From: Simmondsia chinensis
Lineage: Eukaryota; Streptophyta; Magnoliopsida; Caryophyllales; Simmondsiaceae
Assembly (NCBI GenBank): GCA_018398585.1
Contig: JAGTTD010000011.1
Coordinates: 15,243,346 to 15,307,345 of the forward strand
Direction: 5' to 3'
Length of the DNA: 64,000 nt
The notes below the pieces were generated by a model. The model had not been told where the DNA came from and searched no databases. It was given only the letters and a program-made list of their open reading frames with translations. Within the stretch, counting starts at the first letter, position 1; each line of letters starts with the position of its first letter. Shown here piece after piece: positions 32,101-43,397 of the stretch. The position numbers and the translations under genes are program-made.

Positions 32101-32950
32101 GGTAAGATGACCAAGTCTATCTTTAAGAGTAAAGGCAATAGGGTCGGTGACTTGCTTGAACTAGGTCACATAGATGTATGTCGACTAGTGAATGTTCAGG
32201 CAAGATGTGGGTATAAGCACTTCATTCGTTTACTTATGATTACTCAAAGTATGGATATGTTTACTTAATGAGATATAAGTCGGACTCTTTTGAAAATTTC
32301 AGAGGGTACAAAGCTGAAGTTGAAAAGCAATTGGGTAAATAAGTTAAGTCTCTTCGATTAGATCGAGGTGGCGAATATCTTTCAGGTGAGTTTTTGGATT
32401 TCCTAATTGCAAATGGGATAAGATCTTAGCTTTCTGCTCTGGGTACACCACAGTAGAATAGTATTGCAGAAAGAAGGAATATGACATTGTTAGAGATGGT
32501 AAGGTCCATGATGGGTCATGCTACTTTACCAATCTCTTTTTGGGGTTATGCTTTAGAGACTGCAGCGTATCTTCTTAACTTAGTTTCATCTAAGTCAGTT
32601 CCTAAGACACTTATGGAGTTATGGATTGGGCGAAACCCTAGTCTAGGGTACCTTCGCATTTTGGGGTGCCCAACACTTGTGTTAAAAAAAAATCCTAACA
32701 GGTTGGATTCGAGGACGGAGCATGTTTGTTGATTATCCCAAGGGAACAAGGGGTGATCTTTTTGTAGTTCTTTTGATCAAAAGGTTTTTGTAAGTGTAAA
32801 TGTGAAATATTTAGAGGACAATTTCAAAGTAGACTACAAAAGCAAAAGCATAGTAGTGTTAGAAGAGTTAAAAGAAAATAAAGCTAATTCTAAACAACTA
32901 GACATAACTCGGGACACAGTGGATGCATTAGATGCACCTACTGATAAAGT
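32101..32950 (+). pseudogene. Copia B integrase
   Basis: Core fragments are visible: DSFENFRGYKAEVEKQ, then SLRLDRGGEYLSGEF (the second Asp context), NSIAERRNMTLLEMVRSMM with the catalytic Glu, and FWGYALETAAYLLN (from 32481). Multiple stops and a frame change near 32470 break it. In copia elements integrase precedes RT, as here. Confidence 0.82.
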
Positions 32951-33017
32951 TGAGAATACTTCAAGTACATGAGAGCCTAGGCGTAGTGGGAGGATTATCA
33001 AGGCACTTGACAAGTTC

Positions 33018-34151
33018 GTGGTGGGGGCCTTAATGGTTGACCATGATAATGAATCTGATCCTCTCAACTATAATGAGGAAATTAAAGATAAGGATGCTGA
33101 CCAGTGGGTCTTAGCAATGAAATCTGAGATAGGCTATATATATTCTGATCAGGTCTGGGAAATTATGGAGGTGCCTGTCGGCATTAAACCCATTGGTCTT
33201 AAATGGGTCTACAAGAGGAAAAGAGGAGGGGATGGGATGGTAGAGATCTTCAAGGTAAGGCTAGTTGCTAAGGATTTCACCTAAAAAGAAGGAATCAATT
33301 ATGATGAGACCTTCTCACCAGTAGTCTTGCTAAAGTCCATAAGGAAAATCATATCCGTTGTAGCTCATTACGACTATGAGATTTGGCAAATGGATGTCAA
33401 AATGACCTTTCTGAATGGTCGTCTTGAGGAAGACATTTATATGATGCAACCAGACGGTTTCATTGGCAAAAATCAGGTTCATACGGTATGCAAGCTAAAG
33501 AAGTCCATATATGGACTGAAGCAAGCATCACGCTCATGGAATATTGGATTCAATGAGGCGATGAAATCCTATCGGTTTAAATAATTGGTTGATAAACAAT
33601 GCGTGTGCAAGCGACATCAAGAGAAAGGAGAAACTTTCTTAATATTGTATGTCGACGATATACTACTCAGTAGGAATGATGTAAGGGTGTTATCAGCTAT
33701 AAAGATTTGGTTGTCAAGTCAGTTCAATATGAAGGACTTAAAAGAAGCTAGCTATATTCATAGGATTAAGCTTTTGCGAGATTGTAGGAATAGGATGTTA
33801 GGTCTTTCTCAAGCCACTTATATTGAAAAGATGTTGTCAAGGTATTTTAGAGAGGACCCTAAGAAAGGGCTTTTACCCTTCAGGCATGGAGTCCCTCTTT
33901 CTTTAGAGCAGTGTCTTAAGACACCTCAAAAGGAGGAGCAGATGAGGAATGTTCTATATGTTTCGGCTATGGGAAGCCTCATGTTGTGCATGAGACCAGA
34001 TATTTGCTATGCTATTGGTACGGTAAGCAGATTTCAGTCTGACCCGGGTCCGATGCGGTGGGTGGCAGTGAAACATATTCTCAAGTACTTGAGAAGAATT
34101 GTAGTTTATATGTTGGTTTTTAATAGTAACAAGATGGTTCTAGTTGGCTAA
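33018..34151 (+). pseudogene. Copia B reverse transcriptase
   Basis: Three frames in a single phase, separated only by TAA stops (33282, 33582): KWVYKRKRG and KVRLVAKDFT; ETFSPVVLLKSIR, WQMDVKMTFLNG, IYMMQPDGF and YGLKQASRSW; then LYVDDILLSRND (about 33643-33675, catalytic YVDD intact), MKDLKEASYI and the connection region with GSLMLCMRPDICYA. A close relative could be nearly complete. The inserted elements S and R did not hit this part. Confidence 0.9.
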
Positions 34152-34420
34152 ACTGATTCAAACTTCTAGTTAGATAGAGATGCCAGATGTTCAACGTCTG
34201 GGTATGTCCTTACCCTTGGAGGAGGAGCTATGAGTTGGGGGAGTGTCAAGTATTTTTGTATTGCTAACTTCACCATAGAGGCTGAATACGTTGCAACTTC
34301 AGAAGCTGCAAAGAATGCATGTTGGTTTAGATAGAGTAATTGACTTCACAAAGACTTTGACTCAGTAGACCTTTGGATCATACATGGAAAGGATGAGTAT
34401 AAGGTTTGTAATAAATTAGA
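34152..34420 (+). pseudogene. Copia B RNase H C-terminus
   Basis: After TAA 34149, continued similarity in the same or adjacent frames: [18 protein letters not shown] and [17 protein letters not shown], the signature of copia RNase H, with several stops. A purine tract, GGACAGGTGGGAGA (about 34425-34438), follows just before the 3' LTR. Confidence 0.8.
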
Positions 34421-35848
34421 TTTTGGACAGGTGGGAGATTGTTAGGAATAGTATCTTAAAATCCAAATTTATTTTGTAATATTACTTTATTATGAATAAA
34501 ATTGAAGTTCTAGTCATTGACTTGTTAACTATGTGTTATCGAGCATGTATACTACATGTAATTTTATTTTTTTAAAGTATCGTCCAAGAGATAGATAGAG
34601 TCCTCAGATGACATTTTACATGTTTGTTCTAAGTGGATAATGAGATTAAGTCACAGATTGGAACAAATGGTATGGAATATTATTTGAATAAGTCGTGGTC
34701 GGTGATAAGTTTGGACCACTTGTCTAGTAAGACCATGACTTGACACTTTAGATGACTTATCTTGGTCATTTGGATGATGATCCAAAAGTGTTAGGTTGGT
34801 GCGTTTAATAAGATTGACACGTTGAGTTGGACCATGTGAGTTACTTGTTTCTAGACTACTATTGGAAATGAATGATTCATGACGTATTGTTTGAATAGCG
34901 AAACTAAATCCTGAAAGTATTCTGGACTTGTGCATGGAATGTTTGTTACTTTGGTGTACTATAAGTAAGGTCTTAATAAATGGCTGAATTCCCACGTACA
35001 CTAGGTAGTGGCGTGAAGTATGACAGGGATCAGGTATTCAATATGAAATCTACAGCCTCTTATGAGATACAGATGTCCCCTTAGTTAATTCGCAAATATT
35101 TAAATTAATTCGGAATCTTTGGCTAATGTGTTCCAGGTGTTTGACATTTGGAATTTATACTGTGAATATGTTCAAGTATAAATGAATTATTCAGTAAAGG
35201 GTGAGTTGGTAACTATTGGAAAAGCTGTGAGAAAAATAATCGTAGTAATTATAATTATTTTTCGTCATGGACATCTCATAAGGGGGTTGTTGCTGCAAGA
35301 TTAGTCTATTTGAAAATTATCGAATAAATAATTTAAGTTTAGAGTGCAGTGAGATTTATTTGGTGAAATGAAGTCTCATTAAATGGTAACTAAATTTTAC
35401 CATGAGATTGTAATTAATTTAACCTATTTGGAGCTAGAATTACATTGTTCCTGAGGTCCCTGCGCAAGCCTCTATTTTTAGTGCTATTGAAAAAATATTA
35501 AAGAATTATGAGATGAATTATTTATTCACGAGATGAGTAAATTTAATTTTGCCAAACATTATTAATGAGATGAATAAAAATTATAAATTATAAATAAAAT
35601 AATTTTTGAAAATTAAGATTCATAAGATGAGTTTGTAAATGTGGGAAACAAAACAAAAAATAAAAATAAAAAAATAAAAACACACAGTGGTCGCGATCCG
35701 TGGCTTTTAAATTGGAAGAACCAGAGCGTGACGCGTGTCGTGCGTTGGAGCTTCACCTGTTGCCTATCGATGCCCGCGTGTGCGAGCGAATCATCACCTG
35801 CCACGTCGCACGCGGAGATAGGCTGGTGCACGCGTATGTGATACGCCG

Positions 35849-37866
35849 TGATGCAGACTTTGCGTATGCGTTAGCAAGTACACTAGTCGTACCAAGTAAT
35901 ACAGAAGTGAGTAGAGTATCGTTCCCACGAGGATTGTATTGAGTGAATACCAAAACTAGTAGCTTCAATACTATTTGAAAGACCGAAAAATTTAGGATTT
36001 TGATATGAAATAAAGTAAAAAAAAAAAAGAAATAAAAGTTAAAACGAGATTAAAATATGCTAATTTTTTGTTGGTTTTTATCAGTTTATAAAGTATAAGG
36101 CATCCGATTTCACCTTAGTTTCATCAATACGCCTGTTCTATTCTCGATATTCAAGTTGTTACTGTGTGTTGATGGTTGAAAATCCTAATTTACTAAATAT
36201 TCTCTCTCGAGCAACATTTGGCATACTCTTTAACATATTAATCCATCACTCTTGTGCATGAATTTAAATAAGAAAAGAGTTTTTAAAGCTCTATGATTTT
36301 CTTTTTTTGAAAACCACACAAATCGTGTTAATCTCTCTCGAGCATTCGCCCAATTTGTGGTGCTTATCACCTCAGCAATCATTATAAATCTCCTCTCAGA
36401 CTCATTATGAATCATTATAGGCTTTAAATGGTGATTAAGCATTTAAAACTCATGAAGAACAGTGATAAACACTTCAACAACATAGTAACATAAATATTGA
36501 ATATTTTGAATTAGAAATAAGTGTACATTACTACTTGGGCTACATCGTTGCCTTAGAATAACAAAATTAGTTCATGATAAACTTAACATTAAACATTATA
36601 AACACAAAATTCATGAACTTAGGAAAGAAAAAAGGATAGAAAGAACTAAAAATACAAAATTACAAACCAAACTTCCTTTCTTCCTTCTCCTTTCCTCTTT
36701 CTCACGATTTTTCTGTCTTTTCTCACTCAAATCTTGTGATTTTTGTTTTCAACTCTGATTCCTCAACACCCTTACCACCTGCCCTATTTATACTAGTTGA
36801 GCCAAGATAAAAAACTACAAAAAACTACATCAAAAATGCTTCTTATTGGTCGCTCATGTTGGCTGCTGCAGGATGATGCTGAAGCTCTGTTCTTGCTCCT
36901 TTGTCTTCAATTTTTTTTGCTTTCCACAGCCAAATTTCTGATCAAAATTATCATTTTCATGTAATATAAGGTGCATACAATTAATTTGAGCTAAAATAAT
37001 GCATAATGTAGCCGCCACAAGTGAAGAAAGTAAGCTATTTGTGCACAGATCTGATTTCTGCGGCTGCTGCAAGTGGTATTCTTCACCCTTTTTTTTCATT
37101 TTTTTCTTAATTACACCGCCCAAATATTTCAAAATATGACTTAAGTCATGTCAAATTATGTTTTTAAAATAAATTTGGGCAAAAATCATTGAGTTTTTGC
37201 TGCAAAAATGAAGCTTGAATGTGATTGCACCATCACCTGCTACTGCCGCCCAGTTCTGCAATGGCTGCTTCCATTCGATTTTTTTCAATTTTTTTTCTTA
37301 TTGTGCACCACCCAAAATCAGATTTAACATCAAATAGGAATGTTAATTAAGTGTTCAAGAAGTTCTTTTATCTTATTTGTCCATTTTGCCACCCAAAATT
37401 GCAAGTTGAAGTGAATTGTGCAAGCTGTTTTTTCATTCTTTGCATTTTTACTGTTCTGGCTGTTTTTCTTCAGATTTTTGAGCTTAACACCACCTAAATT
37501 CAGAGTTTACATCAAATTGGACATGTTAATGTATTTTTTAATCAATCCTTGCTCTTGATTTGTGCATTTTGCTACCCATTTTTGCAAGTTGAATTGAATT
37601 GTGCATGAACTTGGTGATTTATTGCTAAAACTAGTATTTTGATTGATTTAGCTCATTTTTATGCATTTTTTTGATGTATATTGCATTCAAATGTTAATTT
37701 CGATGATAAAACCTAGCAAGATTTAGCATAAAATAAGTGTTTTTGCAAGAAAATGGCAATATGGGCAAAAAAGAGTAAAATAGAGCAAAAGCGATAAAAA
37801 TTTGATGTAAAATATTTAAAAATATATTAAAATAATATAAAATTATATACTAATTTAGACTTTTCA
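35849..37866 (-). repeat. R 3' LTR
   Basis: Plus-strand edge TGATGCAGACTTTGCG, other edge GACTTTTCA. Matches 40774-42785 along its full length. No coding sequence is visible; minus-strand frames such as 37132-36854 are chance. Confidence 0.9.
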
Positions 37867-37880
37867 AAATATCCCCAAAC
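37867..37880 (-). other. R polypurine tract
   Basis: On the minus strand GTTTGGGGATATTT abuts the LTR start TGAAAAGTC; the usual plus-strand primer position. Confidence 0.7.
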
Positions 37881-38246
37881 TTAAATCTTGCTCGTCCTCG
37901 AACAAGGATAAACATTAAGGCGCAGGATCTCATGCTTTTTAAGAATTTTACCATAATTAAAAGCAGGTACACTTTAAATTAAAGAAGAATAATTGAGGCT
38001 CAAAGTTTAAGGTTCTAAAGGCAAAACTATATTTCTAAGGAAAATTCTATCAATTACCTACGTAATGGAATTTAAAAGTTAGCTAAGTAAATTAAGTTTA
38101 TTTGTTCGTTCTAATCTTAAGATATTCAAACCGAATAGAGGACAAAATCATACCCCTCATAACAAGACTTATCAAGTATGCCCAAAACTAATTATTTTTA
38201 CTCCTTTTTTTTTTTTGGAGGAATTTATTTACTTAAGTCAATATAA

Positions 38247-38420
38247 GCATATCTGCAGCGAGAATCAAGCTCTGACTCCTAGGCGATGACCCATAAGTAA
38301 GAGAAGCCACCACTGAGATACCTTCATTATGACTTTGCGAGTATATCTTCAGTGAGAATCAAACTCCAACTCTTGGGCGATGACCCATAAGTAAGAGAAG
38401 CCACCACTGAGACGTCCTCA
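38247..38420 (-). repeat. Tandem tRNA-like modules in R
   Basis: Two units (38247-38322 and 38341-38417), 94 bp apart, closely similar. Each reads on the minus strand TATCTCAGTGGTGGCTTCTC ... GCTTGATTCTC or GTTTGATTCTC. These look like the A box and B box of a tRNA-type RNA polymerase III promoter (TAGCTCAGTGGT and GGTTCGATTCC), about 40 bases apart. No paired acceptor stem is evident, so they are tRNA-derived or SINE-derived rather than tRNA genes. Confidence 0.5.
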
Positions 38421-38483
38421 TAATGGGTAGCACATATCTTTAAAATGTTTATAAATGGGATAGCGGTGCTAGAGATGATTTCC

Positions 38484-38485
38484 TT

Positions 38486-38516
<31 letters not shown>

Positions 38517-38520
38517 TTTT
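38484..38520. repeat. (CT)n/(T)n microsatellite
   Basis: A run of CT dinucleotides followed by T bases, within the R internal region. Confidence 0.9.
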
Positions 38521-38550
38521 CGGTGCGTAGCTCCTTGTTATCTTTCTAAG

Positions 38551-38645
38551 TACCCCTTGTAGCGAGTTTCCAATGCGGCAACTTCCATTCCAGTTGGCCC
38601 AGGGTACTAGGTGTTGGAACACCCCTACGGATCTACTTGCTTGAG
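38551..38645 (-). repeat. R copy of the conserved non-coding module
   Basis: On the minus strand it carries AGCAAGTAGATCCGTAGGGG, AACACCT, GCCAACTGGAA and AAACTCGCTACA, aligning over ~90 bp with A1 525-620 and 738-833. Location between the two purine tracts is the same as in A1. Confidence 0.55.
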
Positions 38646-39353
38646 GTACCAAGGAACCAAACCATCACACCATAGCACATATCCAGACTTTTTTACAGGA
38701 TAGCGGTGCTTAGTAATTCTCTCCCTTTATTATTTTTCTTTTATTTAGACTTAGGCATAACTTTTCAAAATCTATTAGTCAATGATACTTTTTATGCAAT
38801 CTATTCAAATTTGAGCATCTTTTAATTAGAAAGAAAAGTAAAACAGCCATGCTAACTAGTGAAGTCAAATACCATGGTTTTATCAAGATAGTGCCTTAGA
38901 TTAGATCGTGTTTTGTAGTTCGAACACGAAAAAAATTGATTATCCAGTTATTCAAATCTAATTAAAGTAAACGAGCTAAAAAAAGTAGAAAAATTGCATA
39001 AAAAGCATGATGATAAGTTCTTTCTTTTTTTTTTCTTTTGAAATTTTTGAAAGACGAATGATTAAAACTGAAGAAAATAGACAATATTTTTGTTGGCCGA
39101 CACTATTTACATCCCCATACAAAGGCTCCGAACTCTAGGAGACACTGAAGCCGACTCTAAAATATAAAATAGGAAAACTTTTCAAAATTTTTTTTTATTC
39201 AAAAATTTTAATTATTATTTTATTATACTTATTATTAATATTACTTTTCCCGCCCCCAAACTTTATTTTTAAAAAGAACTAAAAAGATAAATTGGGTGAG
39301 AGATACTTCCCAGGTTTGAGGATTGCTTTTTGACGGTGCATGTTGACATTGTG

Positions 39354-39367
39354 CTACCCCCAAACTT
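39354..39367 (-). other. R second purine tract
   Basis: CAAGTTTGGGGGTAG on the minus strand, about 1.5 kb upstream of the LTR-adjacent tract. The paired arrangement is also seen in A1, A2 and A3. Confidence 0.5.
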
Positions 39368-39481
39368 GTTGCAAAATACCTGTTTAATCAAAAATAAACA
39401 TGAGAAAAATAAAAATAATAAAAGAAAAATAAAATTAGATAAATAAAGATATAAACGCTTGAGTTGCCTCCCAAGAAGCGC

Positions 39482-40021
39482 TTAGTTTATAGTCGTTAGC
39501 TCAACTTTCTGGGTGGATCTATCCCATGTCCTGAAGGAGAATAGAGTTTCCACCATCCATCCACAACGACCATTTCTTTCATGGATCTTCCTTGTTTCCT
39601 TCTTTACACGACCGCCTCCACCTTCTCTAATCTTGAGATCTTCACCCCTGATTTGCAACAGCTTGAATTTCCTTTTCTGATTTCTTCTGCTATTTTTCTC
39701 TGAGGCATCTATGGTTCCAAAAATTTCTGACCATGTTAGATAGGCTCGACATTCTATTTCAATGATTGGTGGTGGTGGGTAGGTAAAGATAGGTTTGGTC
39801 TCTGAGTTGACTAAAGGGATTATGTCACATTGAGGTGGTTTTTCTAGTGTGTCTTCATTCCTCAATGTTATGGTGTTAGTTTGGTCCCCTAGGTCAGTGA
39901 TGGTATTGCTAGGCATGAATTCTTCAGACCTCACAGAATTTTCCTCTATTGGGGTACCTACTTGAGGTTCAGGATTTTGGATGGAGGTTCTTTGGTTCTT
40001 TAAGTCACTCACGGTTTCCAT
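39482..40021 (-). pseudogene. R: second frame, function unknown
   Basis: A 179-codon minus-strand frame ending SFRTWDRSTQKVELTTIN. The Pro-rich YPPPPIIEIECRAYLTWSEI segment precedes a basic region (SRRNQKRKFKL, KKETRKIHERNG). The sequence continues past its stop with LLGRQLKR-like codons. I do not recognise a domain; it may be a remnant of the end of pol or of an element-specific protein. It is uninterrupted over its length, which is rare in this window. Confidence 0.55.
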
Positions 40022-40186
40022 GAATTCCCTAAAGGTCTCCTCTAAGTCATTGTTCTTTTCTTGAGACGGATAAGTGGGTGACCAAGATGCTTCGTGATGA
40101 TTTCAAGAAGGGTCCATCAATTCTTGACTATAGGTGCTACAGTAGGGAGTGTACTGAGGTTGGTTAAAATTTGACATGTAATTACC

Positions 40187-40585
40187 TTATTCATAACCCC
40201 ATGAGGAAAAGCTATTACCTAATTGACATTTCATACTAGCATGGTTGCCTGCACAAAATTCACATCTAGGAGCACGAGCAGCAATCATCTCATTTAATAT
40301 TTCTCGAATTTGTGAAAGTTGAGCAGATAATTCACTATATTCACGAATGCTCAGTTTTCTTTTCAGTATAGCTTGATATTGAGGTCTCATGAGGTTATAT
40401 TGCTCAAAATCTGATGAAGAAAAGCTATTACCTATTTGGCATTCCATAGTAGTATGGCTACCTGCGCAAAATTCACATCTAGGAGTACTAGCAGTAATCA
40501 TGTCTTCAATTAGTGAAAGTTGAGCAGATAATGCATCAAATATAGCTTGGTATTGAGGTCTTATAAACTTGTAGCAAGCCATCAT
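40187..40585 (-). CDS. R gag-like protein with two zinc knuckles
   Basis: A 132-codon minus-strand frame with an internally duplicated module: MRPQYQAI / IRPQYQAIF, SAQLSLIEDM / SAQLSQIREI, then CEFCAGSHTTMEC and CEFCAGNHASMKC (both CX2CX3HX4C, the knuckle type of Athila/Tat gag), each followed by GNSFSS. Duplicated knuckles suggest nucleic-acid binding and RNA packaging. The capsid part typical of gag is absent. The upstream region to the primer site is AT-rich and non-coding. Confidence 0.65.
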   Translation of the reverse strand: MMACYKFIRPQYQAIFDALSAQLSLIEDMITASTPRCEFCAGSHTTMECQIGNSFSSSDFEQYNLMRPQYQAILKRKLSIREYSELSAQLSQIREILNEMIAARAPRCEFCAGNHASMKCQLGNSFSSWGYE

Positions 40586-40754
40586 TCTTTTTTTTTTTTA
40601 ATTTATTTATTTTTAAGAATTATCTTTACAAATAACACAAATGAATGAAAAGAGATTTATATTCTAAATTTAACAAAATTTGCAAATTATTAACAATTTC
40701 AAATTAGCACCAAAACTAGTTGGTTTCGATATCACTCAAATAGAGACAATCCCT

Positions 40755-40772
40755 GGCAACAGTGGCAAAAAC
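40755..40772 (-). other. R primer-binding site (tRNA-Asp type)
   Basis: On the minus strand TTTGCCACTGTTGCCAGGGA, a few bases after the LTR end GCGTCA; a decayed TGGCGCCGTTGCCGGGGA site. Confidence 0.78.
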
Positions 40773-40773
40773 T

Positions 40774-42785
40774 TGACGCAGACTTTGCGTATGCGTTAGC
40801 AAGTGCACTAATCGTACCAAGTAATATAGAAGTGAGTAGAGTATCATTCCTATGAGGATTGTATTGAGTGAATACCAAAATTAGTAGCTTCAATACTATT
40901 TGAAAGACCGAAAAATTTAGGATTTTGATATGAAATAATGTAAAATAAAATAAAAAGAAATAAAAGTTAAAATGAGATTAGAATGTGCTAATTTTTTTGT
41001 TGGTTTTTACTAGTTTATAAAGTATAAGGCATCCGATTTCACTTTAGTTGCATCAATACGCCTTTTTTATTCTCGATATTCAAGTTGTTATTGTGTGGTG
41101 ATGGTTGAAAATTCTAATTTACTAAATATTCACTCTTGAGCAACATTTAGCATACTCTTTAACATATTAAGCCATCACTCTCATGCATGAATTTAAATAA
41201 TAAAAGAGTTTTTAAAGCTATATGATTTTCTTTTTTTGAAAACCACACAAATTGCTTTAATTTCTCTCAAGCATTCGCCCAATTTGCAGTGCTTATCACC
41301 TCAGCAATCATCATAAATCCCCTCTCGGACTCATTATGAATCATTATAGACTTTAAATGGTGATCAAGCATTTAAAAATCACGAAGAACAATGATAAACA
41401 CTTCAACAACACAATAACATAAACATTGAATACTTTGAATTAGAAATAAGCGTATATTACAACTTATGCTACATCGTAGCCATAGAATAACCAAATTAGT
41501 TCATGATAAACTTAACATTAAACATTATAAACACAAAATTCATGAACTTAGGAAAGAAAAAAGGATAGAAAGAACTAAAGATACAAAATTACAAACCAAA
41601 CTTCATTTCTTCCTTCTCCTTTCCACTTTCTCACGATTTTTCTCTCTTTTCTCACTCAAATCTTGTGATTTTTGTTTTGAAATCTGATGCCTCAACACCC
41701 TTACCACCTTCCCTATTTATAATAGTTGAGCCAAGATAAAAAATTGCAAAAAACTACATCAAAAATGCTTGTTATTGGTCGGTCATGTTGGCTGCTGCAG
41801 GATGATGCTGAAGCTCTATTCTTGCTCCTTTTTCTTCAATTTATTTTGCATTCCACCGCCCAAATTATGCTCAAAATCATCATTTTCATGTAATATAAGG
41901 TGGATACAATGAATTTGAGCTAAAATATTGCATAATGTAGCCGCCACAAGTGAAGAAAGTAAGCAATTTGTGCACAGATCTGATTTCTGCAGCTGCTGCA
42001 AGTGGTATTCTTCACCCTTTTTTTTCATTTTTTTCTTAATTCCACCGCCCAAATATTTCAAAATATGACTTAAAGAATAAAAAATTATGTTTATAAAATG
42101 AATTTGGGTAAAAATCATTGAGTTTTTGCTGAAAAAATGAAGCTCGAATCTAATTGCACCACCACCTGCTACTGCCGCCCAGTTCTGCAATGGCTGCTTC
42201 CATTCGATTTTTTTCAATTTTTTTCTTTTTGTGCACCACCCAAAATCAGATTTAAAATCAAATAGGAATTTTAATGAAGTGTTTAAGAAGTTCTTTCATC
42301 TTATTTGTCCATTTTGCCACCCAAAATTGCAAGTTGAAGTGAATTGTGCAAGCTGTTTTTTTATTCTCTGCATTTTTACTGTTCTAGCTGTTTTTCTTCA
42401 AATTTTTGAGCTTAACACCACCTAAATTCAGAGTTTACATCAACTTGGACATGTTAATGTATTGTTTAATCAATCCTTGCTCTTGATTTGTCCATTTTGC
42501 AACCCATTTTGTAAGTTGAATTGAATTGTGCATGAACTTGGTGATTTCTTGCTAAAACTAGTATTTTGATTGATTTAGCTCATTTTTATGCTTTTGTTTG
42601 ATGTGTATTGCATTCAAATATTGATTTTGATGATAAAACCTAGCAAGATTTAGCATAAAATAAGTGTTTTTGCAAGAAAATGGCAATATGAGCGAAAAAG
42701 AGCAAAATCTAGCAAAAGCAATAAAAATTTGATGTAAAATGTTTAAAAATATATTAAAATAATATAAAAATTATATGCTTTATCA
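40774..42785 (-). repeat. R 5' LTR
   Basis: On the minus strand starts TGATAAAGCATATAA at 42785 and ends CTGCGTCA at 40774. Pairs with 35849-37866; the same family as the solo LTR at 19051-20463. Confidence 0.9.
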
Positions 42786-43397
42786 CTTCGCGTTTTACTT
42801 GTTTTTTGAATTGAAACGCTGCGTTTTGTTTTTAGTACACGCGTCCCACATCACAAAATTGCAAAATTTTCACTCCGATATCCTAATATAAATGGGGGTA
42901 CTGATTTCATGGTTTGGCATCCGATTGATTTAAAAATTAAAGGATTCTAAAAGTGTTGACTTTCGGAGACCTTATTAGAAAGAAAAAGGAAAATTTTTTT
43001 TCCACAGTTTAATATTTTTTGGAGTCCACTCTTCGGGCGTTTTGAGGTCATTGCGTAGAAGGGTGTTGGGTCTCAATGTTTCTCGGCTTTCTCGGAGTTA
43101 TTTATTATTCTTATGGTTTTCTTTTTTGGAGCAATTCTAGTATCTTTCTTTCCCTTCGCTTTTGAGTTTTTTGCTTTTCTATATATTTACAGTATTTTTA
43201 TTATACTTGATTTAAGTTCATGTTATTATTATGAATGTATTAAAGTAGAGGCATGTAGATTTAACTTAGGAATTTAAATTTGTAGATTTAAAATTAGGAA
43301 TTTTAAATCAACCTTAGGTTTAAAATTAAGAATTTTAAACCCTTCTGCTGTGTTAACCTTATCAAATTAGGAGAAAATTTTGAAATTCAACCCAACG

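Larger units (their letters stand above)
35849..42785 (-). mobile_element. R: non-autonomous Tat/Athila-like LTR retrotransposon
   Basis: 6937 bp: 5' LTR 40774-42785 (2012 bp), 3' LTR 35849-37866 (2018 bp), ~2.9-kb internal region with a tRNA-Asp-type primer site. It carries only a gag-like zinc-knuckle frame and a second unknown frame; no RT or integrase. The target duplication appears decayed: CGCCG (35844-35848) and CTTCG (42786-42790), while the undisturbed copia LTR reads CGCCA at 25658. LTRs differ by a few percent with many transitions. It sits in the copia B 3' LTR. Confidence 0.88.
34440..43397 (+). mobile_element. Copia B 3' LTR, interrupted by element R
   Basis: Starts TGTTAGGAATAG right after the polypurine tract and ends at about CCCAACG (43397; CCCAACA elsewhere). 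Removing R (35849-42785) leaves about 2.0 kb that aligns with the 5868-7818 solo LTR. The right flank is A2 RT sequence, so B had inserted into A2 pol. Confidence 0.87.

Noticed and set aside
35641..35942. Overlapping frames at the edge of the copia LTR
   Set aside because: They cross the R insertion point at 35849 and so join two unrelated elements.
38247..38420. Two tRNA genes
   Set aside because: A- and B-box-like words are present, but no paired acceptor stem or consistent cloverleaf is visible, so they were kept only as tRNA-like modules.
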